Assembly (NCBI GenBank): GCA_021812955.1
Contig: JAKAMJ010000003.1
Coordinates: 1-17,260 of the forward strand
Direction: 5' to 3'
Source of the DNA: a bacterium
GTDB lineage: Bacteria > Patescibacteriota > Minisyncoccia > Phycocordibacterales > Phycocordibacteraceae
Length of the DNA stretch: 17,260 bases
Of this stretch, positions 1 through 6,287 are shown piece by piece (the first letter of the stretch is position 1; every line of letters starts with the position of its first letter). The notes under the pieces were generated by a model. The model was not told the origin of the DNA. It did not search any database and saw nothing but the letters and a program-made list of their open reading frames with translations. Both the position numbers and the translations under genes were made by a program.

Positions 1-1542
1 GTGCGAATAGCCGGCGTCGGAGAGCGTGACGCTTGTGCCGGGCACGAACGCTCCGGCGTTGTCGGTTACCAGGACGCGCAAACTGTTCGTCGTCTTTCCG
101 ACGAGATACAGCGCCGCGTTCGTCGTGGACCCCGGTGCGAGCAGGTATGGCGGCGGCAGGCAGGCGTCTTCTACGTCGTATCCGGGCACGGTGAGCGAGT
201 ACGAATCCCACTCGAGCGACAGCCCCTGCGTACCGTCAGAGCCCGTGGACGTGTTCATCACCGTCTTGTAGACCGGCGTGCCGTCTCCCTGAGACCCGAT
301 AGTCTTCGCGCCCGTGAGCGTGAACGGTACGTCCGGCAGCGGAATCGGCCCGACGGCGTACGCCAGCGACCATCCGCTGAGCGAGGGCGCATCGCCGGTC
401 GTCGCGAGCGAAGCGCCGAGCATGAGCGACGGGTAGGTCGTGGTGGATACGCCCGACAACGATACCGGGAATGAGCTGAATCCGGACGAGTTGCCCGGCA
501 GCGCGGAGTCTGGGAGGAGCGAGCCGCTTCCATCGTACACTTGTACGACGGCGGACGAGCCTGCGGGCACGGTCATGGTCGCGTTGAGGTCTCCCCACGA
601 CGCGAGGTGCGCGGGCGTGATGGCGGCGGAGAGCGCAAGCCCCGACGTCTCTCCGGGCAGGAGCGTCAGCTTCCCTCCCGCAGCCGTGGTGGACGCCTCG
701 GACGATAGCTTCGATGCGTCCGCGAAGCTGTCCGAGAACGTACTCGTCGCGATCGGCGAATAGGTAGCGATGTTCAGGGCGGCGAGCAGGTCTATCGCGA
801 ACGTCTGCGTCGTGGTGGTGTCTTTCACCACGGTGAGATATCCGGGGTTCGGGCTTTGGTTGGCCGAGTCGCTGGCGTAGGTCTGTGCGCTCGAGTATCC
901 GCTCTTCGATACCGTCACCTGATACGCGGAAGACGTGGCCGCTCCCGGGAGATACACCTGGCCCGATGAGTTCGTGAACGTCGTCAGGTTTACCGTCGGG
1001 CTCGTCGCCGCATTTATTATCTGCACGGTCGCTCCGGGCACGGGCGCGCCGCCCTTATTCACCACGTCGATCGCGAGCGTGCCGCCGCCTGCGGATGTCT
1101 CTATGCCCGGCGGGGCGAAATAGGACACGAGCACGACAGAGCGCGATGCTGCGCCGGATTGGTAGGACACGGACACTCGCGCCGTCTTGTAGTCGGTCGT
1201 TATGCCGTTCGTGTCGGCGGCTCCCAGGCCGTCGGCGGGATCGTCCACATAGCTTATGAACGTGTTCGTGACGAAACTCCCGCCGCCCGAAGTGGTCGTC
1301 GTCGATTGGGCAACGACTCCGGGCGGGATGCCGCCGACGGTGCCGAGATTGTCATAGGAAAGGCTGCGCAGGTATTCCATCTGCGTTTCCGCGAGCGAGG
1401 TTGCCGTAGCGTACGATTTTGAGGCCGCAGACAGCGCGAGGGACGCGCGCAGTACTCCGAACAGCGCCAGGAACAGGACGAGCAGCAGCGCTATGCCGAC
1501 GATCACGTCGACGAGCGAGAATCCGCGAGTGGCGCGTGCCAT
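1..1542 (-). CDS. Large prepilin-like protein with carboxypeptidase-regulatory-like repeats (3' end outside window)
   Basis: This is an open frame of 514 codons with no stop before the window edge, so the C-terminus is missing. The N-terminus MARATRGFSLVDVIVG plus a hydrophobic helix (about residues 13-35) is a class III (type IV pilin) signal. Cleavage would fall after Gly7, leaving Phe at +1. Position +5 is Asp instead of the usual Glu. The segment around residues 50-70 (ETQMEYLRSLSYDNLGT) resembles PilV/GspI-type minor pseudopilins. Residues about 155-235 (start GTLAIDVVNKGGAPVPGATV, end YQVTVSKSGY) look like a carboxypeptidase-regulatory-like beta-sandwich, and a second copy begins near residue 485. 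The region between is Ser/Thr/Gly-rich and unrecognised. The ATG overlaps the pilC stop in TGATG, so translation is probably coupled. Inferred role: a surface-exposed minor pilin or adhesin-like pilus subunit. Confidence 0.85.
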   Translation of the reverse strand, partial: MARATRGFSLVDVIVGIALLLVLFLALFGVLRASLALSAASKSYATATSLAETQMEYLRSLSYDNLGTVGGIPPGVVAQSTTTTSGGGSFVTNTFISYVDDPADGLGAADTNGITTDYKTARVSVSYQSGAASRSVVLVSYFAPPGIETSAGGGTLAIDVVNKGGAPVPGATVQIINAATSPTVNLTTFTNSSGQVYLPGAATSSAYQVTVSKSGYSSAQTYASDSANQSPNPGYLTVVKDTTTTQTFAIDLLAALNIATYSPIATSTFSDSFADASKLSSEASTTAAGGKLTLLPGETSGLALSAAITPAHLASWGDLNATMTVPAGSSAVVQVYDGSGSLLPDSALPGNSSGFSSFPVSLSGVSTTTYPSLMLGASLATTGDAPSLSGWSLAYAVGPIPLPDVPFTLTGAKTIGSQGDGTPVYKTVMNTSTGSDGTQGLSLEWDSYSLTVPGYDVEDACLPPPYLLAPGSTTNAALYLVGKTTNSLRVLVTDNAGAFVPGTSVTLSDAGYSH

Positions 1543-2756
1543 CAGAACGCCGATGAAAGCGAATAAATCGGAGCGATCATCGAGACGGCGAACACGCCGA
1601 CCACCGCGCCGATGAACAGCATCAGCACTGGCTCTATTATGGTCGAGAGGTCTTTGGTCTTCTCGGCGACGTCCGCCTCGTAAAAATCGGCGATCTGGTG
1701 GAGCATCTCGGCGACCTTGCCGGTCTCCTCCCCCACGGCGAGCATGTCGCTCATGAGTATCGGATAGAGCCTCGCCGATTGCGCGAACGATTCGGAGAGC
1801 GGTTCGCCCTTCTTGACATGCGTGGCGGCATTCTCTATGACCCTCGCGAAGGCGTTCGTGCCGACCACCTGCTGCGTTATCGCGAGCGCCTCGAGCACCG
1901 GCACGCCGGAAGAGAGCAGCGAAGAGAGCGTCCGCGATGCGCGCGCGGCGTACGTCTCGCGCACGAGCTCGTTGACGACCGGCACGTAGAGGGACGCGCG
2001 CACGACCGCGTTCCCGCCGGCCTTCGAGCGCACGAACGCGATTCCCCCGCCGATGACCGCGACGGCGGAGACGAGCACGGCGGTGATGTTCCCCACGAGG
2101 AAGTCGGAGATGGCGACGATCATGCGCGTGGCGAGCGGCACCTTCACGCCGAGCGACGTGAACGTGCTCGTGAGCGTCGGCACGACGTATATGAGCATCA
2201 GCACCGCGACGATGACGACGGCGAAGATGACGATCGCAGGATAGATCATCGCGCCGCGGATCTTGCGCACCAGCTCGTCCGACCGCTCCATCTGCGTCCC
2301 GACCGAGACGAGCGCCTCCGAGAGCGAGCCGGATTCCTCGCCCGCGCGCACCATCGCGATGAACAGCCCGGAAAATACGTCTGGGCGCGCGGCGAGCGCT
2401 TCGTGGAACGACGAGCCCTTGCGGATGGAATCGGAAAGGCCGGACACGAGCTTCTTCAGGCGCTTGTTGCCGGATTGCCGTTCGATGACGGAGAGAGCGC
2501 GCGCGAGCGAGAGGCCGGCTGAGAGCATTGCGGCCAGGTTCTTCGCGAAACGGCTCACCTCGCTGTGCTTGACGCCGGAGCCGAATGATATGAACAGCCA
2601 GGGCGGCAGCCGGAACCCCTGGCTCATGTCCGCGAGGCTGACGACCGTGCCGCCCTCGCTCCGCATCTGCTCGTACACCGCGAAACGGGAATCGGCCTCG
2701 ACGACGCGCGTCTCGCTCGCTCCCCCGTCCTTGCGTATCGTGACGCGGAACTTCAT
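1542..2756 (-). CDS. pilC: Type IV pilus inner-membrane platform protein PilC/GspF
   Basis: A 404-residue protein of the T2SSF family, the usual length. It contains two copies of the cytoplasmic helical T2SSF domain (about residues 65-185 and 265-385), each with the typical ending seen in RAGEESGSLSEAL and AVGEETGKVAEML. Hydrophobic segments lie near 165-195, 220-245 and 375-400. PilC anchors the assembly ATPase PilB and transmits its motion to pilin extraction from the membrane. The ATG at 2756 is preferred over an in-frame GTG at 2786, because the family N-terminus (MKFRVTIRKDGG) begins there and an extended -10 element (TGC-TACGAT) lies 7 nt upstream. Its stop overlaps the prepilin start by one base. 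It lies downstream of pilB on the same strand but is separated from it by a plus-strand ATPase gene. Confidence 0.95.
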   Translation of the reverse strand: MKFRVTIRKDGGASETRVVEADSRFAVYEQMRSEGGTVVSLADMSQGFRLPPWLFISFGSGVKHSEVSRFAKNLAAMLSAGLSLARALSVIERQSGNKRLKKLVSGLSDSIRKGSSFHEALAARPDVFSGLFIAMVRAGEESGSLSEALVSVGTQMERSDELVRKIRGAMIYPAIVIFAVVIVAVLMLIYVVPTLTSTFTSLGVKVPLATRMIVAISDFLVGNITAVLVSAVAVIGGGIAFVRSKAGGNAVVRASLYVPVVNELVRETYAARASRTLSSLLSSGVPVLEALAITQQVVGTNAFARVIENAATHVKKGEPLSESFAQSARLYPILMSDMLAVGEETGKVAEMLHQIADFYEADVAEKTKDLSTIIEPVLMLFIGAVVGVFAVSMIAPIYSLSSAF

Positions 2757-2763
2757 TACCGTA

Positions 2764-2772
2764 ATCGTAGCA
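2764..2772 (-). promoter_or_regulatory. Extended -10 of pilC
   Basis: On the minus strand TGC is followed directly by TACGAT, with 7 nt to the pilC ATG. Transcription would start at or next to the start codon, giving a leaderless mRNA. There is no clear -35. Confidence 0.5.
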
Positions 2773-2787
2773 CGCAAAAAGAGCACA

Positions 2788-2818
2788 CCGCGCAGTTTTG
2801 CTTCGCAAAACTGCGCGG
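2788..2818. terminator. 14-bp perfect hairpin with GAA loop on the minus strand
   Basis: The arms 2788-2801 and 2805-2818 pair without mismatch around a 3-nt loop (TTC on plus, GAA on minus). The minus strand contains GCGAAGC, a heptamer known as an unusually stable mini-hairpin. On the minus strand a T-rich stretch (CTCTTTTT) follows within about 10 nt. It sits between divergently transcribed genes, so no present gene ends into it. It may be an old terminator of a gene upstream of pilC, or a transcription barrier. Confidence 0.6.
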
Positions 2819-2889
2819 GGGTTTAAATAAAAAACGCCCGAGCGACAGGAATCATCCTGTGCCAGTGCGTATGAAACGTGTTTTCTGGT

Positions 2890-2901
2890 GTGTTACTCAA
2901 A
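2890..2901. repeat. 12-bp direct repeat, left copy (flanks AAA ATPase gene)
   Basis: The sequence GTGTTACTCAAA occurs here, 59 bp before the AAA ATPase ATG, and identically at 4089-4100, 1 bp after its stop codon. The copies bracket exactly one gene, which looks like a target duplication or recombination scar. Confidence 0.7.
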
Positions 2902-2924
2902 ATATGAAAATAGAATCCACATAC

Positions 2925-2951
2925 TTGACAGATTTTAGGGATTGGTATACC
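2925..2951 (+). promoter_or_regulatory. Promoter of the AAA ATPase gene
   Basis: A consensus TTGACA (2925-2930) is followed after 15 nt by TATACC (2946-2951), preceded by TGG as an extended -10. An overlapping alternative, TACCAT, has a 17-nt spacer. The ATG at 2960 is 8 nt after the -10, which predicts a leaderless transcript. Confidence 0.6.
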
Positions 2952-2959
2952 ATAAAATC

Positions 2960-4087
2960 ATGCACATGCAATTTACGCACAAACAGTCTATCGAGACGGC
3001 TCTTGCCCCGGGGCGGGTTCTGGTAATTTATGGTCCGCGTCGTGTGGGCAAGACCACCCTCCTACAGAAATACCTAGCCACGCAAAGAGCTAAGCGCGTC
3101 TTGTCTGTGGTCGGGGATGATATCCGAATTCGAGAACTCTTCGCTTCAGAATCGCGGGACGCACTTCTTGATTTCGCCTCCCCGTACGACATAATCGCCA
3201 TTGACGAGGCTCAGCAGGTTCCCTCGATCGGTCTGGGCGCGAAGATGCTTATCGATGCTTATCCCGATAAGACGTTCATCCTCACGGGTTCCTCATCCTT
3301 TGATCTTTCCTCAAACATTGGGGAGCCACTTACTGGTCGTCATTTCACTCTTACGCTATTGCCGGTAGCGCAGTCTGAAATTACCGCATCGCGTTTTGAG
3401 CTTGATGGCGCACTTGAGCAATTCCTCGTATACGGTTCATATCCTGAGGTTTTGATGGCTCCAGATAGCGCACATCGAGAGCGTATCCTTACGGAGCTTG
3501 TGTCATCGTATTTGTATAAAGATGTTCTTGCCCTAGACCGGATCAAGTCGCCGGAGCTTCTGCGTGATATTGCGCGCATGATCGCCTTCCAGGTAGGCGG
3601 TGAGGTCTCTTTGAATGAGATCGCGGTCGCTCTTAAGGCAGATGTGAAGACGGTGGGTAGGTATCTTGATTTGCTTGAGAAGATGTTCGTCATACGCAAG
3701 ATTGGCGGATTTAGCCGGAACCTGCGCAACGAGATTACCAAGAAGGCGCGATATTACTTCCTCGACAATGGCGTACGCAATGCGATTATCGGGCGTTTCG
3801 CTCCCATAGCGCAACGCGACGACGTTGGTGCGCTTTGGGAGAATTTTGTCTTTATGGAGCTCAATAAGCAGTCGTTGCTCGCTGGTCGGTCCGATTCCTA
3901 TTATTTCTGGCGCACGCACACGGGAGCCGAGGTGGATATTATTCGCGAGTCAGGCGGTAAACTTGAGGCAATAGAGTGCAAATGGACCAGGGCTGGAAAA
4001 GAGCCAGCGCTTTGGCACCGCACATATCCCGAGAGCACGTTCGTTACGATAAATCATGATAACTATCTTGATGTGCTACTAGCCTAG
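2960..4087 (+). CDS. AAA ATPase with DUF4143-type C-terminal domain
   Basis: About 375 residues. The Walker A motif (GPRRVGKTT, near residue 25) and Walker B (IIAIDEAQQ, near 84) define an AAA_14-type P-loop domain, followed by a sensor-like segment FILTGSSS. The C-terminal half (YYFLDNGVRNAI, then WENFVFMEL, then GAEVDII and LEAIECKW) is the DUF4143 arrangement, whose last part resembles a PD-(D/E)XK nuclease core. The cellular role of this family is not established; it is widespread and patchily distributed. The gene is richer in A+T and in codons such as CTT, GAT and TAT than its neighbours. It interrupts the minus-strand pilB-pilC order and is framed by a 12-bp direct repeat, so it was probably acquired. 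The start could be ATG 2960 or ATG 2966; 2960 fits the promoter spacing. An in-frame TTG at 2942 overlaps the promoter and is unlikely. Confidence 0.9.
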   Translation: MHMQFTHKQSIETALAPGRVLVIYGPRRVGKTTLLQKYLATQRAKRVLSVVGDDIRIRELFASESRDALLDFASPYDIIAIDEAQQVPSIGLGAKMLIDAYPDKTFILTGSSSFDLSSNIGEPLTGRHFTLTLLPVAQSEITASRFELDGALEQFLVYGSYPEVLMAPDSAHRERILTELVSSYLYKDVLALDRIKSPELLRDIARMIAFQVGGEVSLNEIAVALKADVKTVGRYLDLLEKMFVIRKIGGFSRNLRNEITKKARYYFLDNGVRNAIIGRFAPIAQRDDVGALWENFVFMELNKQSLLAGRSDSYYFWRTHTGAEVDIIRESGGKLEAIECKWTRAGKEPALWHRTYPESTFVTINHDNYLDVLLA

Positions 4088-4088
4088 C

Positions 4089-4100
4089 GTGTTACTCAAA
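4089..4100. repeat. 12-bp direct repeat, right copy
   Basis: Identical to 2890-2901 (GTGTTACTCAAA). It lies between the ATPase stop codon and the hairpin at 4106-4140. Confidence 0.7.
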
Positions 4101-4105
4101 CGAAG

Positions 4106-4140
4106 ACATCGCGCGGTTTTCTACGAAAACCGCGCGATGT
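4106..4140. terminator. 16-bp perfect hairpin, bidirectional terminator candidate
   Basis: The arms 4106-4121 and 4125-4140 pair perfectly around a 3-nt loop (TAC on plus, GTA on minus). It lies between the convergent AAA ATPase and pilB genes. The stem core (CGCGCGGTTTTC) closely resembles that of the hairpin at 2788-2818 (CGCGCAGTTTTGC). No long T-run follows on either strand, so termination is inferred from position and stability. Confidence 0.6.
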
Positions 4141-4151
4141 GCGTCCTGCCT

Positions 4152-4259
4152 ATTCCAACCACTGCCCTGCGCGCTGCTTCTGACCGCCGAGGAGAGAGAA
4201 TTCCATGATACCGAAGTATCAAAACGGTCATCCGCGACGCGCGGGGCACTAGTTGGAAT
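4152..4259. other. Long imperfect hairpin; structured RNA or miniature inverted-repeat candidate
   Basis: The outer arms 4152-4159 and 4252-4259 pair over 8 bp. An 11-bp helix follows (4163-4173 with 4238-4248), then a 7x7 internal loop with three possible pairs, then a 6-bp helix (4181-4186 with 4225-4230). An apical hairpin at 4206-4221 has a CGAA loop on plus and the very stable C(UUCG)G on minus. One pair at 4168/4243 is a U-G wobble on plus but a mismatch on minus, slightly favouring plus-strand RNA. The plus strand also has GAGGAG 10 nt before a 15-codon ORF (4205-4252), probably by chance. No known RNA family is recognised. The remaining bases up to pilB (4260-4371) show only a weak imperfect stem overlapping the pilB stop, about 4338-4372. 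Confidence 0.5.
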
Positions 4260-4371
4260 CTTTTGTGATGATACTTACAACGAGATAAATTCTTCGTTCG
4301 TTTCTGAAACACTCAAAAGCCTCCCACTAATTCCTTTAAGCCGAAAATGGCGTATTTAATACCTATTTTGG

Positions 4372-6120
4372 CTACTCCGTCACAGCCCGCAGGACCTCCT
4401 CGATGCTGGTGATGCCGCGGGCCGCGTCGTAGAGGCCGTCCTGGAACATGGTGAGCATGCCCTCCTTCTTGGCTTGCGCCTCGATGGCGTCGCTCGTGCT
4501 CGACTTGAGGATGATCTCGCGGATCGCGGGAGACACCGCCAGGACTTCATGTATGCCTATGCGGCTCTTGTAGCCGTCCGGGTTTTCTGCTGTCTGCACC
4601 GGGCGGTAGAACGGCAGCTCGTCGAGCGTCGTGCCGGCCTTGATGAGCTTCTCGTCCTGGAGCGATTTGAACATCGCGTCGAAATCGTTCTGGCTGGCGA
4701 TCTTCGCGCGCGTGGCTGCGTCGAGCGTGTAGGCTTCCTTCTCTTCGCAGAGCCTGCGCACGAGACGCTGGCCGATGATGACGCGGAGCGTAGACACGAG
4801 CAGGAACGGTTCGACGCCCATGTCGATGAGGCGCGGAATCGCGCCTGCGGCGGAGTTGGTGTGGATGGTCGAGAGCACCAAGTGGCCGGTGAGTGCTGCG
4901 TTGATGGCGAGCGAGGCGGTCTCGTTGTCGCGGATCTCCCCCACCATTATTATGTCCGGGTCCTGGCGCACGAGCGAGCGCAAGCCGGAGGCGAAGGTGA
5001 ATCCGATCTGCGGGTTCACTTGCGTCTGGTTGATGCGCTTCATCTGGTATTCGATAGGGTCTTCGACGGTCGAGATGTTCACATCGGGCTGATTGAGGAT
5101 ATCGAGCATGGTGTAGAGCGTCGTCGTCTTTCCCGAGCCGGTCGGGCCCGAAGCGAGGATGATCCCGGTCGTCTGCCGGAGAGCGTTGTGGAGGCGTTCG
5201 GTGTTCTCGCCGTGGAAGCCGAGCGTCTCGAGCGTGAATCCTTCGCCCGTCTCGCGCAGGAGGCGCATGACTATCTTTTCGCCGAAGAACGTCGGTAATA
5301 TGGACACGCGGAATGAGACGCGGTCAGCCTCGGTCTCCATCTTGAAACGGCCGTCCTGCGGCAGGCGCTTCTCGTCGAGCTTCAGGTTGGAAAGCACCTT
5401 GATGCGTGCGACGATGCCTGCTGCCGCGGCCTTCGGCATGGTCATGGCGTCGTGCAAGAGGCCGTCGATGCGGTAGCGGACGAGCACCTGGTCTTCCATC
5501 GGCTCGATGTGGATGTCTGACGCGTCCTGCACGATCGCGTGCTTCAGGAGCGTGTCTACGATGCGCACGATGGGCAGGTCTTCCGCCATCTTCTTCAGGT
5601 CGTCGCCCGACACGTCCTTGCCGCCATCGGCGACGACGCTCAGCTTTCCCGCTTCTGAGGATATGATGTCGCCGAACTCGTCCTTCAGGGATTTCTGGTA
5701 TTGGAGGAGCGCGTCGCGGATGCTTTCGGCGTCCGTGAGTCTGGGCAGTATCTTGAGGTGGGTCTTCTTCCCGACCGCCTCGATGGAGGCGAGGTCGTCT
5801 ACGTCGAGCATGGCTACCTCGAGCGAGCCGCCGTCTTTCTTGAACGCGATGATATTGTGGGTGCGCGCTATCGGCTCCGGGATGAGCGAGAGCACGTCGG
5901 TCGGGATCTTGTGGTCTTTCAGGTTGATGAACGGGATGCCGAGGACGTATGCCTGGATGCGGCGGAGCGCGTCTTCGGTGAGCGAGCCGCGCGAGACGAG
6001 CGTATCGCCGAGCGGCTGCCCGAGCTTTTGCGCTTCCGCCGCGGCGTCGTCTATCTCTTTCTTGGCGACGAGGCCGGAGTCGATGATGAATTCTTTTAGC
6101 TCCCCTTCGGAGACGTGCAT
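4372..6120 (-). CDS. pilB: Type IV pilus assembly ATPase PilB/GspE
   Basis: A 582-residue hexameric extension ATPase that powers pilin polymerisation at the inner membrane with PilC. Residues 1-150 form an MshEN/GspE N-terminal domain. The ATPase core has Walker A GPTGSGKTT (325-333), the Asp box VEDPIEY (352-358), Walker B DPDIIMVGEIRD (387-398) and the His box TGHLVLSTIHTN (411-422). The zinc-binding tetracysteine usual in GspE/PilB is absent. Only Cys458 remains, in RRLCEEKEAY, and the segment before GYKSRIGIHEVL has no CxxC. The start ATG 6120 is chosen over an in-frame TTG at 6171, because it begins the family N-terminus (MHVSEGELKEF) and lies 9 nt after TATACT. The TTG would run through a GC hairpin. 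Its partner gene pilC is downstream on the same strand beyond the inserted ATPase gene. Confidence 0.95.
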   Translation of the reverse strand: MHVSEGELKEFIIDSGLVAKKEIDDAAAEAQKLGQPLGDTLVSRGSLTEDALRRIQAYVLGIPFINLKDHKIPTDVLSLIPEPIARTHNIIAFKKDGGSLEVAMLDVDDLASIEAVGKKTHLKILPRLTDAESIRDALLQYQKSLKDEFGDIISSEAGKLSVVADGGKDVSGDDLKKMAEDLPIVRIVDTLLKHAIVQDASDIHIEPMEDQVLVRYRIDGLLHDAMTMPKAAAAGIVARIKVLSNLKLDEKRLPQDGRFKMETEADRVSFRVSILPTFFGEKIVMRLLRETGEGFTLETLGFHGENTERLHNALRQTTGIILASGPTGSGKTTTLYTMLDILNQPDVNISTVEDPIEYQMKRINQTQVNPQIGFTFASGLRSLVRQDPDIIMVGEIRDNETASLAINAALTGHLVLSTIHTNSAAGAIPRLIDMGVEPFLLVSTLRVIIGQRLVRRLCEEKEAYTLDAATRAKIASQNDFDAMFKSLQDEKLIKAGTTLDELPFYRPVQTAENPDGYKSRIGIHEVLAVSPAIREIILKSSTSDAIEAQAKKEGMLTMFQDGLYDAARGITSIEEVLRAVTE

Positions 6121-6129
6121 ATGCAATAT

Positions 6130-6135
6130 AGTATA
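6130..6135 (-). promoter_or_regulatory. -10 element of pilB
   Basis: TATACT on the minus strand ends 9 nt before the pilB ATG. The hairpin 6136-6162 directly abuts it and would occupy the -35 region. Confidence 0.5.
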
Positions 6136-6162
6136 GCGCGCGGCGGCGGAGCCGCCGCGCGC
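6136..6162. other. 12-bp GC hairpin between divergent pilB and nusA promoters
   Basis: The arms 6136-6147 and 6151-6162 (GCGCGCGGCGGC and its complement) pair perfectly around the loop GGA on plus. Both neighbouring genes start rather than end here. It may be an insulator against divergent or antisense transcription, or a former terminator. A short TTT follows on plus. Confidence 0.6.
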
Positions 6163-6175
6163 TTTGCACAATACG

Positions 6176-6246
6176 TTGACACCATACGCGCTTCTGGTAT
6201 ATTACCGTTATCCCAATGTCCGTTCGCCGGACATTTTTGTTAGAAT
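6176..6246 (+). promoter_or_regulatory. Tandem promoters of nusA
   Basis: P1 has TTGACA (6176-6181), a 16-nt spacer and TATATT (6198-6203) preceded by TGG. P2 has an extended -10, TGT-TAGAAT (6238-6246), without a clear -35. Starts near 6210 and 6253 would give leaders of about 78 and 35 nt to ATG 6288. No Shine-Dalgarno is visible before that ATG. Confidence 0.6.
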
Positions 6247-6287
6247 ACGGAAGCAGCGGGAACATTAGCAAGACATACACATTCCAT

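Noticed and set aside
4205..4252. 15-codon ORF with a GAGGAG upstream on plus
   Set aside because: It is too short, lies inside a hairpin arm, and no partner or similar peptide is visible; chance is likely.
4152..4259. Signal recognition particle RNA, because the minus strand has GGTCAGAAGCAGC resembling part of domain IV
   Set aside because: The GGAA-capped hairpin that must separate the two conserved strands of domain IV is missing, and the overall fold differs.
6216..6287. N-terminal extension of NusA from an ATG at 6216
   Set aside because: The 24 added residues match nothing in the family and overlap the second promoter element; MIDLKT at 6288 is the expected start.
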